Origin: Gyrodactylus bullatarudis
Taxonomy: Eukaryota > Platyhelminthes > Monogenea > Gyrodactylidea > Gyrodactylidae
Direction: 5' to 3'
DNA length: 64,000 nucleotides
Assembly (NCBI GenBank): GCA_012064415.1
Contig: SSNU01000128.1
Coordinates: 108,459 to 172,458, forward strand
The first letter of the stretch is position 1. Each line of letters opens with the position of its first letter. Positions 12,131 to 22,416 of this stretch are shown here, one piece after another. The position numbers were made by a program, and so were the translations under genes. The notes beneath the pieces were generated by a model that was not told the origin of the DNA, searched no databases, and saw only the letters and a list, made by a program, of their open reading frames with translations.

Positions 12131-13697
12131 ATGTTAAGTTTGTAAACAATCATATATTTTTAGATGTTTGCATAATTGGTGCAGGTTATGTAGGAGGTCC
12201 TACAGGAATTGTAATTGCTGCTAAATGTCCTTCGGTAAAAGTTAATATCGTTGACACATTGGAGAGCAAAATTAATGCTTGGAAATCTGATAGCCTCCCC
12301 ATATATGAGGTAATTTTTCTGCATTATATTTTAGCCTAACCTTAGAGAGACTCTAGACCAAGTTAACTCTACGCAAAATAATCTTGAATTTTCTACAAAT
12401 ATTGCTGAAAAGATCGAAGCTTCTGATATAATTTTCCTCTGTGTCAATACCTCCACGAAAATGTATGGAATCGGCAAAGTATTTATAATAATTAATAATT
12501 CTTTTAGAACATGGCATGTGATTTCTCATGCTTGGAAGCTTGCTGTAGAAGTATTATGCAGTTTTCTACAACCCCAAAAATTGTTGTGGAAAAAAGCACT
12601 GTTCCAGTATTAGCATCAAAGCATATTGCTTATTTATTTTCAACGAACGAAAATAAGCTAAAGCCTAAGAACGGCTTAACAAATCATGTTGTTCTATCGA
12701 ATCCTGAGTTCTTGGCAGAAGGTACAGCAATACAAGATTTATGTACACCTGATCGAATTTTAATTGGAGGGGAAATTCAAACAGCTGAGGGTAAAATCGG
12801 GGTTGAGCATTTGTCTCTACTTTATCAAAATTGGGTACCGAAAGAGAAAATTATAGAAATTTCCACTTGCTCATCAGAGCTTGCAAAACTTTCGGCAAAT
12901 GCTTTTCTTGCTCAGAGAGTGAGTAGTATCAACTCCATATCAGCAATATGTGAAAAAACAAACTCTGACGTTAGAGAAGTAGCCCGAGCAATTGGAGCTG
13001 ATCATAGATTGGGAAATCATTTTCTGAAAGCAGGTATTGGTTTCGGAGGTAGCTGCTTCCCGAAAGACATCTTACATTTGGTAAGAAGCCTAAAATTTCT
13101 TAAAATTGAATTAAGATTTATCTAGCAAGGTCATTGAATCTTCACGAGGTTGCAGATTATTGGGAAGGTGTCATTAAGATTAATGACTTTCAAAATTGTC
13201 GGTTTTCCAATTTAATATTCAAGACAATGTTCAATAATTTGAATGGTAAAAAGTTGACAATTTTTGGATTCTCATTCAAAAAAGATACTTTTGATACGAG
13301 AGAGAGTCCCGCCATTAAATTTTGTGCAAAACTGATCGGTGAAAATTGTTCTGTTAGAATTTACGATCCAAAAGTATCCGAGAGACAAATGAGGAGTGAT
13401 TTGAGTCAGTTCTGCTCTGCTGAATCAATCGATAGGACATTCTCCTATCATGATAATCCGAATGAGGCAGTCTTGCAATCGGATGGCATAGTTGTCACAA
13501 CAGACTGGGATGAATTCAAAGTGAGAATTAATAAAAATTTCATATAATCATTTTAGACGTTGAACTATGAGGAATTTTTCAAGTTGATGCGAAAACCAGC
13601 ATACATCTTTGATGGAAGAATTATCCTTGATCATAAGCAACTCAAGGCGATCGGTTTCAAGGTCTACTCCCTAGGTATTTCAAAGGAAATCATTTAG
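12131..13697 (+). CDS. UGDH: UDP-glucose 6-dehydrogenase
   Basis: It oxidises UDP-glucose to UDP-glucuronate with two NAD+, in the cytosol, supplying precursors for glycosaminoglycans and glucuronidation. Exons are 12131-12137, 12164-12309, 12335-12478, 12508-13080, 13116-13520 and 13557-13697, with introns of 26, 25, 29, 35 and 36 nt; all phases close, giving 471 residues against about 494 in vertebrates. Visible are the Rossmann motif GAGYVGGP (residues 8-15), [28 protein letters not shown], the catalytic-Cys motif [10 protein letters not shown] (Cys about 282) and [10 protein letters not shown] in the UDP-binding domain. The intron end at 13115 was chosen over 13125 because only it keeps frame and gives [15 protein letters not shown]. 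The first exon (Met-Leu plus one base) is the least certain. The C-terminal tail is shorter than usual. All key residues I can check are intact. Confidence 0.95.
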
Positions 13698-13889
13698 AAA
13701 ATTATTCAACTTTTTATTTATAGATTTTCTATTTTAAATAAAGTTTTAGTTTGATACAAAGATGTTCATGTTGAAATATAGCTCAACCCTTTAAAAGACA
13801 AGGTGATAAAATAATTTTTAAAAATGTAGAATAATTTAAACAATAATAATAATAATTTTAAGAAATATCAGTTATTCCTGCATTTTGAC

Positions 13890-15612
13890 CTAGACTCCTA
13901 TTAACGAGCTGAGCATGCTTCGATATTCTCCCGAAGTATCACCTTCAACGTCCTTTATTAGTTCAGTATTCTTGATGAATCGATAAATCAACTTGATATC
14001 CTCCATATCAACCTAAAGAAAACCTTGATAATCACTCTAATAAACTCAAATTACATCATAGGCTCACTTCACTTCTCATTAAACAAACTCTTCGCAGAAT
14101 TCGGTCCTTGGTACCAATACCCTTCATTGATTGATATAGACGATCAGTGAAGTATTCTTCTGGATAAGCTAGAGCAAAGCCTGTACAGAATAATTTTTTT
14201 TGGTTCAAGCAATAGATGGTTTAAATTTATAATTTAACAAACCAATTGATTTAACATCTTCCCGCATATCTTTCTCTTTGATTTTCTTTTCGACTAATCC
14301 TGCGAATCCATCATCAGTTATCTAAAACAGAGAGAATCAAAAAACTTTTCTTCTTCTTCTTTAATTGACATTTGTAATGACCTACTTTGAAAATCTCTTC
14401 AAAGCAGGCTCTCAGTTCCGGTTTCGTTCTGTCACATAACAGATTAATTGCATCACTATTTTCACTCATCTTTCTAAAAGGTAGATAAAAGTTTTATATC
14501 AATGATGAAGGTTATCAAAAATAGATAATCACAGAGTAATTTTTTTATCAAATTGGTGTAACCATTGACAAAGAAGAACTTACGGAATACCATTATTGGC
14601 GAGAAATTGAGCATCCTTTGCTGCTTTCGATAAATTAACCATGGCGGCAAAGTCACGCAATAGAATTTGATATTTTGGAGGTTCAGGTCGTTTGCAGGAC
14701 AATAACTTTACAAAAAGATCACACATAACTTTTTCTTTCGCCATGATTTCTTTGACAGAAACAGTTAGATCTTTATTAAACACTAAAAACAAGATATTTC
14801 AGTAATTTGAACAAATAATCAAAGCACAATTATGATGGATTTCTCACTTCCTTGATACATATTTTTAAGTCGAGTGATTTCGTTATTCGAAAGTCCGACA
14901 ATGATGTCAAGAATTGCGTATTTATCTTTCTCCTTGAGGGCATCGTTCATTTCATTTGCAAGGTATTCGTAAGTTCCCATAATACTCTCAATCATTAGGT
15001 CTTGACAATCCTTGGGAAACTTTTTCTTGATTGTGTCCTCCAAGCTCTAAGAAAGTAAAAAGTAAAAGTAAAAGAAACAAGACAACTTTGAATAGAATAT
15101 CTAACTGTAGAAGAAATTTTGTTGAATTCCTTTTTTATGTCACGTCTCTGATCAGCTGTTCTTCTGCCGAGGATTTTGGCAACAGCCATAGAATTTGCTA
15201 TTTGTAAGAGAAAAATTACATTGATTGCAATACATTATTTTTCATTAACTTACAAGTTCCTCCCCCAAAAGGAATAACACTGGACTCTGAAAATTTTCAA
15301 GTAACAGAAAGGTAACCATATATGGATAAAAAGTGAAAACAAACTCTTTTTTTCTAGTGCATCCTTAATTTCCTGGGCATCCCTTTTGGCATCAAATTCA
15401 ACCGATGGAAACAGACTGGGACGACCAAAGTTGAAGTACTGTCTTTTCCTCTGATTAGAATAGAATGATTTTATTTCTATATAGTCAGAGTATAAATAGC
15501 AAGATATATAGTGTCACTTTTACTTACTTCTTGAACTCTAATATTCTAACAAGAAGAAGGGTTTCAGTAATAAAAGGCATCATAATCAAAGAGTCAATCT
15601 ACTCACTTGCAT
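13890..15612 (-). CDS. Annexin
   Basis: Eleven coding exons on the minus strand: 15612-15607, 15545-15528, 15450-15345, 15286-15254, 15197-15106, 15046-14848, 14782-14584, 14473-14386, 14321-14243, 14180-14068 and 14012-13890. All phases close to give 351 residues, the usual annexin size. Four annexin repeats are visible: IPFGGGTSN with ILGRRTADQRRDIKKEF (1), SLEDTIKKKF to LKNMYQ (2), VSVKEIM to LLCDRTKPELRACFEEIF (3), and MKGIGTKDRILRRVCLMRSE to GDTSGEYRSML (4). Annexins bind acidic phospholipids through calcium. Only repeat 4 keeps the classical Gly-X-Gly-Thr loop together with the distal acidic GDTSG ligand; repeats 1-3 have altered loops, so calcium binding is probably reduced. Introns here are longer (55-110 nt) than in the neighbours. 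The first two exons (6 and 18 nt) are phase-consistent but less certain. It converges on UGDH with 192 bp between stops. Confidence 0.9.
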
Positions 15613-16320
15613 CCTTTACTTGGGTTTTGAATGAGTTCTACGCTCGTCAAATTAATATTTTCTTTTTGAAAAAATTAAGGTTTTACTTTGATGACCAGAT
15701 TGATTAAGAAATGAGCGAATCAATGCTTGAGTTGGTGATTGTAAGAAAAAATGTAAAAAAACATTTGAAACAACAAGGAGTATCATTAGAGTAGATGGAT
15801 AACACAACCTCAAAATGAATATCAAAAAAAAGAGAAGCAACACAATTTGGTGTACTAATTTACTACTCAACATGAATCTATAATGAATCCTAGTTTAGAT
15901 GGAAAAACGACAAACAGACAAATTCCTTCATATTGTTCTCGTGTGTATGTGAAAGAAAAAATAGGCTCAACAGATCAAAATGTGTTCTTCTACATTTTTC
16001 ACATGAGGCAGGTTCAATTTGATGCAATCAACTCAACACTACAAACACAAACATAAAAAAATATTAGAACTCATGACTAATCGATAACTCTCTATACTGA
16101 GTAAAAGGGTTTTTTCACTAATGAAATTTTAACTGTCAAAATCTGATCAAAGACCATATCATTCCTTGAGTTTAGGGGTAGAGATTCTCATGTTGGAATT
16201 GTCCGACCAGAGCTATGTCGGCTGATTTGACAAATGTAGGGACTGAGATTGATTTTAAACATTTCAGTCGGTAATAAATACTTTTCTGATATGTACCAAT
16301 TCTTGAGTTTAACCAAAATT

Positions 16321-16499
16321 AGTTTGTTTCTGTTAGTGAGCTGGAACTCATTTTGAGAATTTGAAGATAAAACGAGTAATTAGTGATAAAACTTTTATTT
16401 CACCGGATCTCATCAGACTCTTACAAAAGCTTTATCACTAATTACTTGTCTTATCTTCAAACCCTCAAAATGAGTTCCAGCTCACCAACAGTAACAAAT
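16321..16499. repeat. Long hairpin (about 75-bp arms, 30-nt loop)
   Basis: GTGAGCTGGAACTCATTTTG on the left (from 16336) is mirrored almost perfectly by CAAAATGAGTTCCAGCTCAC on the right (to 16485). Pairing extends outward to about 16321 and 16499 and inward through the GATAAAA/TTTATC blocks. The loop contains TTTCACCGGATCTCATCAG, the complement of a hammerhead core (see 16374-16425). The structure looks like a collapsed pair of inverted terminal repeats of one of the ribozyme-bearing elements. Confidence 0.85.
16374..16425 (-). ncRNA. Hammerhead-like ribozyme, minimal stem II
   Basis: On the minus strand the order is CTGATGA (16416-16410), an eight-nt GATCCGGT segment replacing a normal stem II, GAAA, a palindromic stem III (ATAAAA over G over TTTTAT), then C as cleavage nucleotide. 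Stem I forms from AGT/ACT and GTAA/TTAC with a small internal loop, the architecture of natural type I hammerheads. The closing stem II pair is a G-U wobble, so activity is doubtful, but the coincidence of core, stem I and stem III pairing is strong evidence of ancestry. Confidence 0.6.
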
Positions 16500-17700
16500 G
16501 TTTTCGAAGAAGATCGGAAATACTTACTCAAACAAGATGATTCATCTGTGTACTCATCAAAGGGTGGTTTGTATTGAGCAATATAAAATTTAAACTGATT
16601 GAAATTGACACCGAAATTTGTCAAGTCCCTTACGTAGCCAAACAAAGGTCTTTTGTTAGAAAAATAAAAGGAGATTTACTAAAACTAAATGTACATTTCT
16701 CAAAGCATCATCATTGGCTATACTTTAAAAATTACATAAAGCCCACGTGAAGATGAGAATTAACCATTTCTTACAAAAAGCTCAATACAAAAGATAAATT
16801 TCCCTTCGTGATAGTCGAAAAATTCAAATGACTCCCACGACTTTCGGCGAACTTTTTTGAGTGAATATCAACATTTAATTTCGCCAAATCTTTGAAATCG
16901 AAAAAAATTTTGAGCAGTGCATAGTTGAAAATTGCTCAAGTTAAAAAAGTAAAAATTTTGCTTATTCTTGAAATTCCGATTGAACTGTTTGGAAATTTTT
17001 GTTTCCAAGAACTCAAAAAATTAATTTTTTCCTAACTTTCTTAAATTATGAAAGTTTAAGAAAATTGCAAGCTGAAAAATCCCTTAAACTCGCCAATTAA
17101 TAGCAAAAACTAAAATGATGTCATAGTAGATAGGAAAAACCTATTAGACCATGAATTAACGAATTGAACATGATAAAACTACTGTATTTCTGGAAATCAA
17201 AAGGAGCTATAAATTTTGAATTACTGCAAGTGACAAGACTCAGCATAAAATTCAGGATCACAAAATAAAACTCAGGATCATGAAAAAAAATTCATATGAG
17301 TAGTGTTTGAATTATACGATAAAAAACAAGAACAAACCTTTCACTACAGATTCATTGTAGCATTGAAAACATTTTGTAAAATTTTTTTTGTATATTGGGT
17401 CATATTTGGTTCAAGAGTTGAATCCAAAGTCTAAATCATCAAGGTATCCAATTTGGAAAAGCAACCGTCATTATTTCTGCTGTAGGTCAAGGCTACCTCT
17501 ATATTTTATAAAATTCTTATTGATTCAAACTACAAATTTAATTTATTATTCGTGCACTTTTAGTACAGGCATTAAAAAACAGAAAACATTTGAGAAAAAC
17601 TAATTGATGAAATATAATTCCAGGAAATGCGGAGAATATTTTCGTTTTTAAATATAAAAATTAGGAAAAAGGAATTGAAAAATTCAAATTCTAAAGTATC

Positions 17701-18066
17701 ATGACAAGTCCTGTATCTCCACAACTAGGTGTGCCAATGGCTCAACAAGGTATGCCGATGGTTCAACCCGGAATGCCAATGTTTCAACCAGGAATGCCTT
17801 CCATGTTAGGACCACAGATGGGCGGAATGCAAATGATGCAACAAAATCCCTTTAACAGAACTAATCAGTACTCAGCGTTTATGCCAGGTCCCCAAGCACC
17901 TTATATGATACAAAACCAAGTACATCAAGGTCTTGGTATGTTATCAAATGCAATCATGTACCCACCTAATCTCAACTCCCAAGGATATCCAAGTAATCAG
18001 AATTCGGCTATGTACTTATGCACAAAAATAACAAATCCACAAAATAACTACATGAACTACTATTAG
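17701..18066 (+). CDS. Small Met/Pro/Gln-rich low-complexity protein
   Basis: A single open frame of 121 residues starts at the first ATG, with in-frame repeats of the type MVQPGMPMFQPGMP in residues 12-40, then a Gln/Asn/Tyr-rich second half ending in NYMNYY. No domain, signal peptide or membrane segment is visible. Such Pro/Gln/Met tracts occur in RNA-binding or scaffold proteins, but no function can be assigned. AATAAA about 45 nt after the stop (near 18114) is a plausible poly(A) signal. Base composition is clearly less A/T-rich than its flanks, which supports real coding. An upstream exon cannot be excluded. Confidence 0.6.
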   Translation: MTSPVSPQLGVPMAQQGMPMVQPGMPMFQPGMPSMLGPQMGGMQMMQQNPFNRTNQYSAFMPGPQAPYMIQNQVHQGLGMLSNAIMYPPNLNSQGYPSNQNSAMYLCTKITNPQNNYMNYY

Positions 18067-18488
18067 AATTTAGTTGACAATTTTCGAAAAGTTTGATTTA
18101 ATTTTTTTCAATGAATAAATTTTGAATTTAGAATTTTCCTATAAATATACATTGTACAATTTGTACTATAGGCTTTTTATTCCATAGCTAATAGTACTAC
18201 TAATTACAATTCATAGACCCAATGAAAAGTACTAAATATGGTGTTAGCCAATAGAATTCAAGAAGTCTCTTCCCCTCATAACATGAGTGTTTTTATTATG
18301 TATGTCTGCCTCAATAAATGCATATTGCTCTACCCCCTTTGTATGTCAATCATTGAGTCTATTCAACCAGTCAGAATTCACGTGAATTTGATTGGTCCAT
18401 TTAAAGCATGGGATAGAAACACACCTACATTGGCTTACATTGATTAATCACAAGGATTACATTTTGACTGCGTGACCTCATTCCAGAG

Positions 18489-20141
18489 ATGGTCTCAGAT
18501 TCTTATTGCATGCCAAATTTTTCCCTGGTTAATTGTCCTGTTTGCTCAAAGCAATTATCCAATTCTCAATTATGCCAGGATTGTACAGATTACTTGAAGA
18601 TAATTCAATCTGAGGATTTTATTCCACCTTTATTCTGTGACAATGATTGCAGGAATAAGAAAGACGCACGTCAACGTTGTAGTTTCTGTAAGTATCAGTT
18701 AATCAAAAAGATGAACTTGTTGAGCTCCTCAATCTCCGATTTGGCTAGACCAGATATCCACCAGGAAGACATTAAACCGTTCTTTACAATGAAGGATCAT
18801 TTGAATTATAACTATGATTCGCCCAAGCAGCTAGTCATCTCTGCTAGGGATAGTGATGACGAATCGAAGAAACGTCATCGTTCCAACTCTCCAGAATTTA
18901 ATGAGAATTCTGAGAATATTGATCCTGAGGATACTAGTGAAAAGAATACTTCTAAAGACTTGTGGAATAATCAATTAATTAATAACGAAATGTCTAATAA
19001 TCAACGTACGGATTCTAATAATTCTAATAATAACACAATGTACTCAGGCCAACAACAACAGCCACATCAAGACAATAACAATAACGACTATAGCTATTCT
19101 AGCCTAAGACTGGATAACAACCTAAATAATAATAATAATATTAATAGCAATGTTAGATTTCTATCTAATCAAAACAATAACTTTGTACAGCCTCAGGGAC
19201 CCCCGCCACCACAACAACACATGGATGGGATAACACCTCCTCTTATACCAAGCTCAAACAGTCACCCTCAACAATCTGGCAATCTAAATGATATACCAAT
19301 GAATATGATGTGTCCTCCGAATGTTTATCCACACGCCAACAACAATCCTAACGGCAGTTTGAATCATTTGCCCAGTCATAATTCCAATCATCATTTGAAT
19401 AATGGCTCAAACAACAACAATAATGGGCCGCAATTTCCCATGAACTTTACCAACACCAATCCAACCATGATGGTTCATCCCCACAATAGTCTGTACAACC
19501 TGCCCAATATTCGTCCTGGTCAACTATTGCCACAGCAGGGGAAAAACTCTAAGAAGAGGCAAAATTCAGCACCATCGAAAAACCCATCTATTTCACCTAA
19601 AATGAGTGTGGCAATTCAAGCAATAAATCTGAGTCATGTTGAAACCTCAACATGGCTTACTGGCTACATTAACAGTATTGGAATTAACGAAGAGCATAAA
19701 ATCAAAATATTTGCCAAAGCATACCCCAGAATTCTTGCCATCACCTTAATTGAGAAGAAAATCGATTTGCCTACCATTATCCACGAGGAGATTATTTCTA
19801 AAGATCCCTCTCTAAATATTTACGAAATTCATTCGACATTTAGCATTCTAATTGAAATTATCGCTTTATGGAATTCGAAAGAGTGGTTCTACTTTGAGGC
19901 CTACGAACTAAGAAAGATGGTGGTCCTTCAAACTCACTACTTGCCATTTGCTCAATCTCACAAGATCAAAGAATTACACGACAGTCAGTACAAAGTATTT
20001 CTGAATCAATTGATTTTCTTCATTGGCTACGTCAACACTTATAGTGTTGTTTCACATTTGGTAAATTTTAACGCCATTCTCATCAAAGTCCTTCTATTGA
20101 ATCAAGATTGTCTATCTGAAATTTTCAAGCGTCTACTCTAA
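18489..20141 (+). CDS. Asn-rich protein with degenerate nuclear-receptor-type zinc module
   Basis: An intronless frame of 550 residues. Residues 16-67 hold eight Cys as C-X2-C-X9-C-X2-C, then C-X3-C-X9-C-X2-C, with RQRCSFCKYQLIKKMNL matching the end of a nuclear receptor DNA-binding domain (RQRC-X2-C-(R/K)-(Y/F)-QKC). The first finger is shortened and the P-box reads CQDCTDYL instead of CEGCKGFF, so DNA contact would be altered. Residues about 150-370 are Asn/Gln/Pro/His-rich and disordered. Residues about 375-550 are helical and could be a very diverged ligand-binding domain, which I infer only from position and hydrophobic pattern. AATAAA signals follow the stop (20171, 20189). Treating it as a nuclear receptor relative is plausible but unproven; an unrelated zinc protein remains possible. 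Confidence 0.6.
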   Translation: MVSDSYCMPNFSLVNCPVCSKQLSNSQLCQDCTDYLKIIQSEDFIPPLFCDNDCRNKKDARQRCSFCKYQLIKKMNLLSSSISDLARPDIHQEDIKPFFTMKDHLNYNYDSPKQLVISARDSDDESKKRHRSNSPEFNENSENIDPEDTSEKNTSKDLWNNQLINNEMSNNQRTDSNNSNNNTMYSGQQQQPHQDNNNNDYSYSSLRLDNNLNNNNNINSNVRFLSNQNNNFVQPQGPPPPQQHMDGITPPLIPSSNSHPQQSGNLNDIPMNMMCPPNVYPHANNNPNGSLNHLPSHNSNHHLNNGSNNNNNGPQFPMNFTNTNPTMMVHPHNSLYNLPNIRPGQLLPQQGKNSKKRQNSAPSKNPSISPKMSVAIQAINLSHVETSTWLTGYINSIGINEEHKIKIFAKAYPRILAITLIEKKIDLPTIIHEEIISKDPSLNIYEIHSTFSILIEIIALWNSKEWFYFEAYELRKMVVLQTHYLPFAQSHKIKELHDSQYKVFLNQLIFFIGYVNTYSVVSHLVNFNAILIKVLLLNQDCLSEIFKRLL

Positions 20142-20738
20142 GATTTTGTTATATTTTTAAAGAACTTTGAATAAACTATCTATTCCAAATAAAGAATCTT
20201 TTTTCAATTTGATTCAAGACTAGATTGAACCAAATGCCAGACCCCAGACATTTTATTCTTCAAATTTATTTATTTTTGTATATCTACTTGAGAGTAATTA
20301 CAAGAAAAGTATTTTTTGAAGATTAGATTATAATTTAGGGGTATTAGCAAAATCAAGACTAGGGGTAGAGATATTTTCAAAATCAAGTGGATAGATTCTC
20401 ACTTTCAAGAGGGGTATTTTCACTTTTAAGACTAGTTAAGCAAATAACAGAATAAGAGCAGACAGGGGTTTTCACTAACAAGAGTATATACGCATATACT
20501 TTAGCACTTTCAAGGGAATATATTCGGGATGTTTTCACTTTTAAGATGTCAATAATAATATATACTTTAGTTACTAAAGTTTAGTACATACCATAGGATC
20601 ATAAATTTTTCATGATTACTATCATTAAGATTTATACTTCCAAGACTTTTATTTATCATTATATCAAGAATTGAATTAAACAGACGCTTCGAGAGCAGAG
20701 AGGAAATGAAGGAATTCCTTGATGATTTGTCAGTATAA
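20142..20738. repeat. Degenerate subterminal repeats left of the MULE
   Basis: No gene. The stretch 20335-20560 repeats GGGGTA and TTTTCACTTTTAAGA-like motifs (for example 20418-20432 and 20531-20546), alternating with ATATACTTTAG blocks. CACTTTNAAG-type motifs also occur, inverted, at 22785-22997 on the other side of the transposase, so this may be the decayed left end of the MULE. The element boundary is not resolved. Confidence 0.35.
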
Positions 20739-22090
20739 TTTAAGAGGTCCTACAAAACGAGCTCATCAAACTCATTATGTTACAAAGTTAAATGTGTTGA
20801 TCTTGAATGCCCTTTTTCTGCTTGCTTCAACAAAAGATCTGATGGATGCTTTTATTCAACCAGTTTTCAGAACCATAGTTGTAATGAAGTAAGAAAATTC
20901 ATTTATTAATATTAGAAAGCTTTAATACTACAAACCCCGCAGACGAATTGTCACAAAAAAATTCGTACAATTGTAGAAAATTGTGAGAATTTCACACCCC
21001 ATGACTGTACTAATCTGATCAAGTCTCAATATGGTTTTGATGTTCAATATTCTTCAGCCTATCGAAGTATCAAAGATACAAAGACCTCAAGAAAATCTTC
21101 GGTTAAGAAGTTTCTTCCAATGGAATGTGGAAAATAATCCTGGGACACACTCTGATATCAGCTCAATAGTTGGTAAGCTCCGAATGTCATTTCTCTGCCT
21201 AAATATTTCTGCTCAAGTATTTTCATCAAGTCCTCGAATCATTGCCCTTGATGGATGTCATCTGAAGAATGGATCAAATTACACTCTTCTCACTGCAACT
21301 GGACTTAACGGAAACAATGAAATATATCCTATCGCAATTGGTGTAGTATTTTCGGAATGTGAAGAATCATGGATGTATTTTCTTGAAAACCTTGATACCT
21401 GTCTATCTTTGAGAAGCGTTCAGGAGCTAGTCATCCTTTCAGACAGAAAAAAAGGATTGAAAAATAGTGTAGAGAAGATCCTGCCTAAAAGCCACCACTC
21501 ATTTTGTCTATACCACATAGGCAAAAACATCAAAAATAAATTCAAAAAGAATTTCAATCCAGAACTCTTTAAAGCAGCAAAACAGCCTTCTTTACAAGAG
21601 GTTATGGCACAAATTAAAGCCAAGGACCTACGCATCCATGATTATATCATGGAAATTCCAATCAAGAATTGGACCGAGCACGCATTTCAAGGATGCAGAT
21701 ACGGTAACCTTACTTCCAACATAGCAGAGTCCATGAATTCGTCGATGCTCAAAATGCGATATCTGCATGGGTTCAAATTGGTCTATGAATTCGTATATAA
21801 CGCGTATGAAGACATGAGAAAAAAATTATTGAACTACAAAAATTGGTCAGAAATGTTCAGTCAATATTTCGGCAAAATCCTCAATCCAATGATTGAAAAA
21901 GCAAGGCTTCTAAGTGTATTCCCAACTGACAATATTTCACTATTTCGTGTGGGCAAGGATGAGTTCAACAAAGTTTTCAAAGTAGTTAACCTGCAAGAAA
22001 TTTCGTGCTCGTGTAATTTCATCAAGTTTAATGGATTTCCTTGCAGTCATCTGATAGCGTGTATTTTCTATACAAAACAAAAAATTGAAG
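20739..22090 (+). mobile_element. MULE (Mutator-like) transposase, frameshifted
   Basis: The protein cuts and pastes a Mutator-type DNA transposon. An N-terminal zinc module (CVDLECPFSACF with FQNHSCNE) is followed by a 27-nt intron (20889-20915), then CTNLIKSQYGF. Near 21075-21100 the homology jumps to another frame, which carries the MULE core: IIALDGCHLKNG (catalytic Asp), ILSDRKKGL with the second Asp, SFCLYHIGKNIKNKF, NIAESMN (Glu), and a C-terminal SWIM zinc finger, CSCNFIKFNGFPCSHLIAC. Sequence between the second Asp and the Glu is shorter than usual. The frameshift means this copy is dead. Reading is open only from 20739; an earlier exon is likely. ATG at 21031 is not the true start. 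Confidence 0.85.
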
Positions 22091-22416
22091 ATAATTTAAC
22101 AATTCTCGGGGATTTTAATTTTCCCTGCGAGGAATCAAATCCTCTTGTCCCTCCCTCTTTCGATGATCTTATTTTAAATTATAAGCTTGAGCAAATCGTG
22201 GTCAATCCAACAAGGAACAACAATATTCTTGACCTTGTCTTTTCAAATGTCTTTCACGAATCATCCACTCATTTTGTTCCTTACTCTGACCATAATGTAA
22301 TTTTCTTTAATTTTTCTCTTTCTAACCATGCTCGTTATTATACAAAGGAAAAAAAACTGTTGACTATAAAAAATGTAAATATCTTATTCAGACTTTTCTT
22401 CTATTATGTTTTGTAA
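22091..22416 (+). mobile_element. LINE endonuclease fragment fused in frame to the MULE ORF
   Basis: Directly after the SWIM finger the same frame continues with TILGDFNFP, then VVNPTRNNNILDLVFSN and YSDHNVIFF. These are the last three motifs of the AP-type endonuclease of CR1/jockey LINEs (GDFN, the Thr-X-LDL strand and the SDH catalytic triad His). The join lies near 22093 with no stop. The frame ends at 22416 after about 30 unrelated residues. This is a transposon-into-transposon junction that happens to preserve frame. It is not evidence of a functional fusion. Confidence 0.8.

Larger units (their letters stand above)
15613..17700. other. Region without recognisable genes; hairpin and repeat pieces
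   Basis: Apart from the annexin leader, no gene is supported. It holds the long inverted repeat at 16321-16499 and, at about 16736-16870, a diverged piece of the dispersed family that also occurs at 30465-30836 and 48033-48771 (shared GTGAAGATGAGAATT and TCGTGATAGTCGAAAAATTC). Open frames at 16383 and 16457 fall inside the hairpin and have no family resemblance. Confidence 0.5.

Noticed and set aside
13121..13125. TCTAG as the acceptor of the fourth UGDH intron
   Set aside because: It gives an immediate TGA. The AG at 13114-13115 keeps frame and restores a conserved stretch.
18238..18447. 69-codon frame upstream of the Asn-rich gene as a first exon
   Set aside because: It ends in a stop before the next ATG, has no splice donor in frame and no domain.
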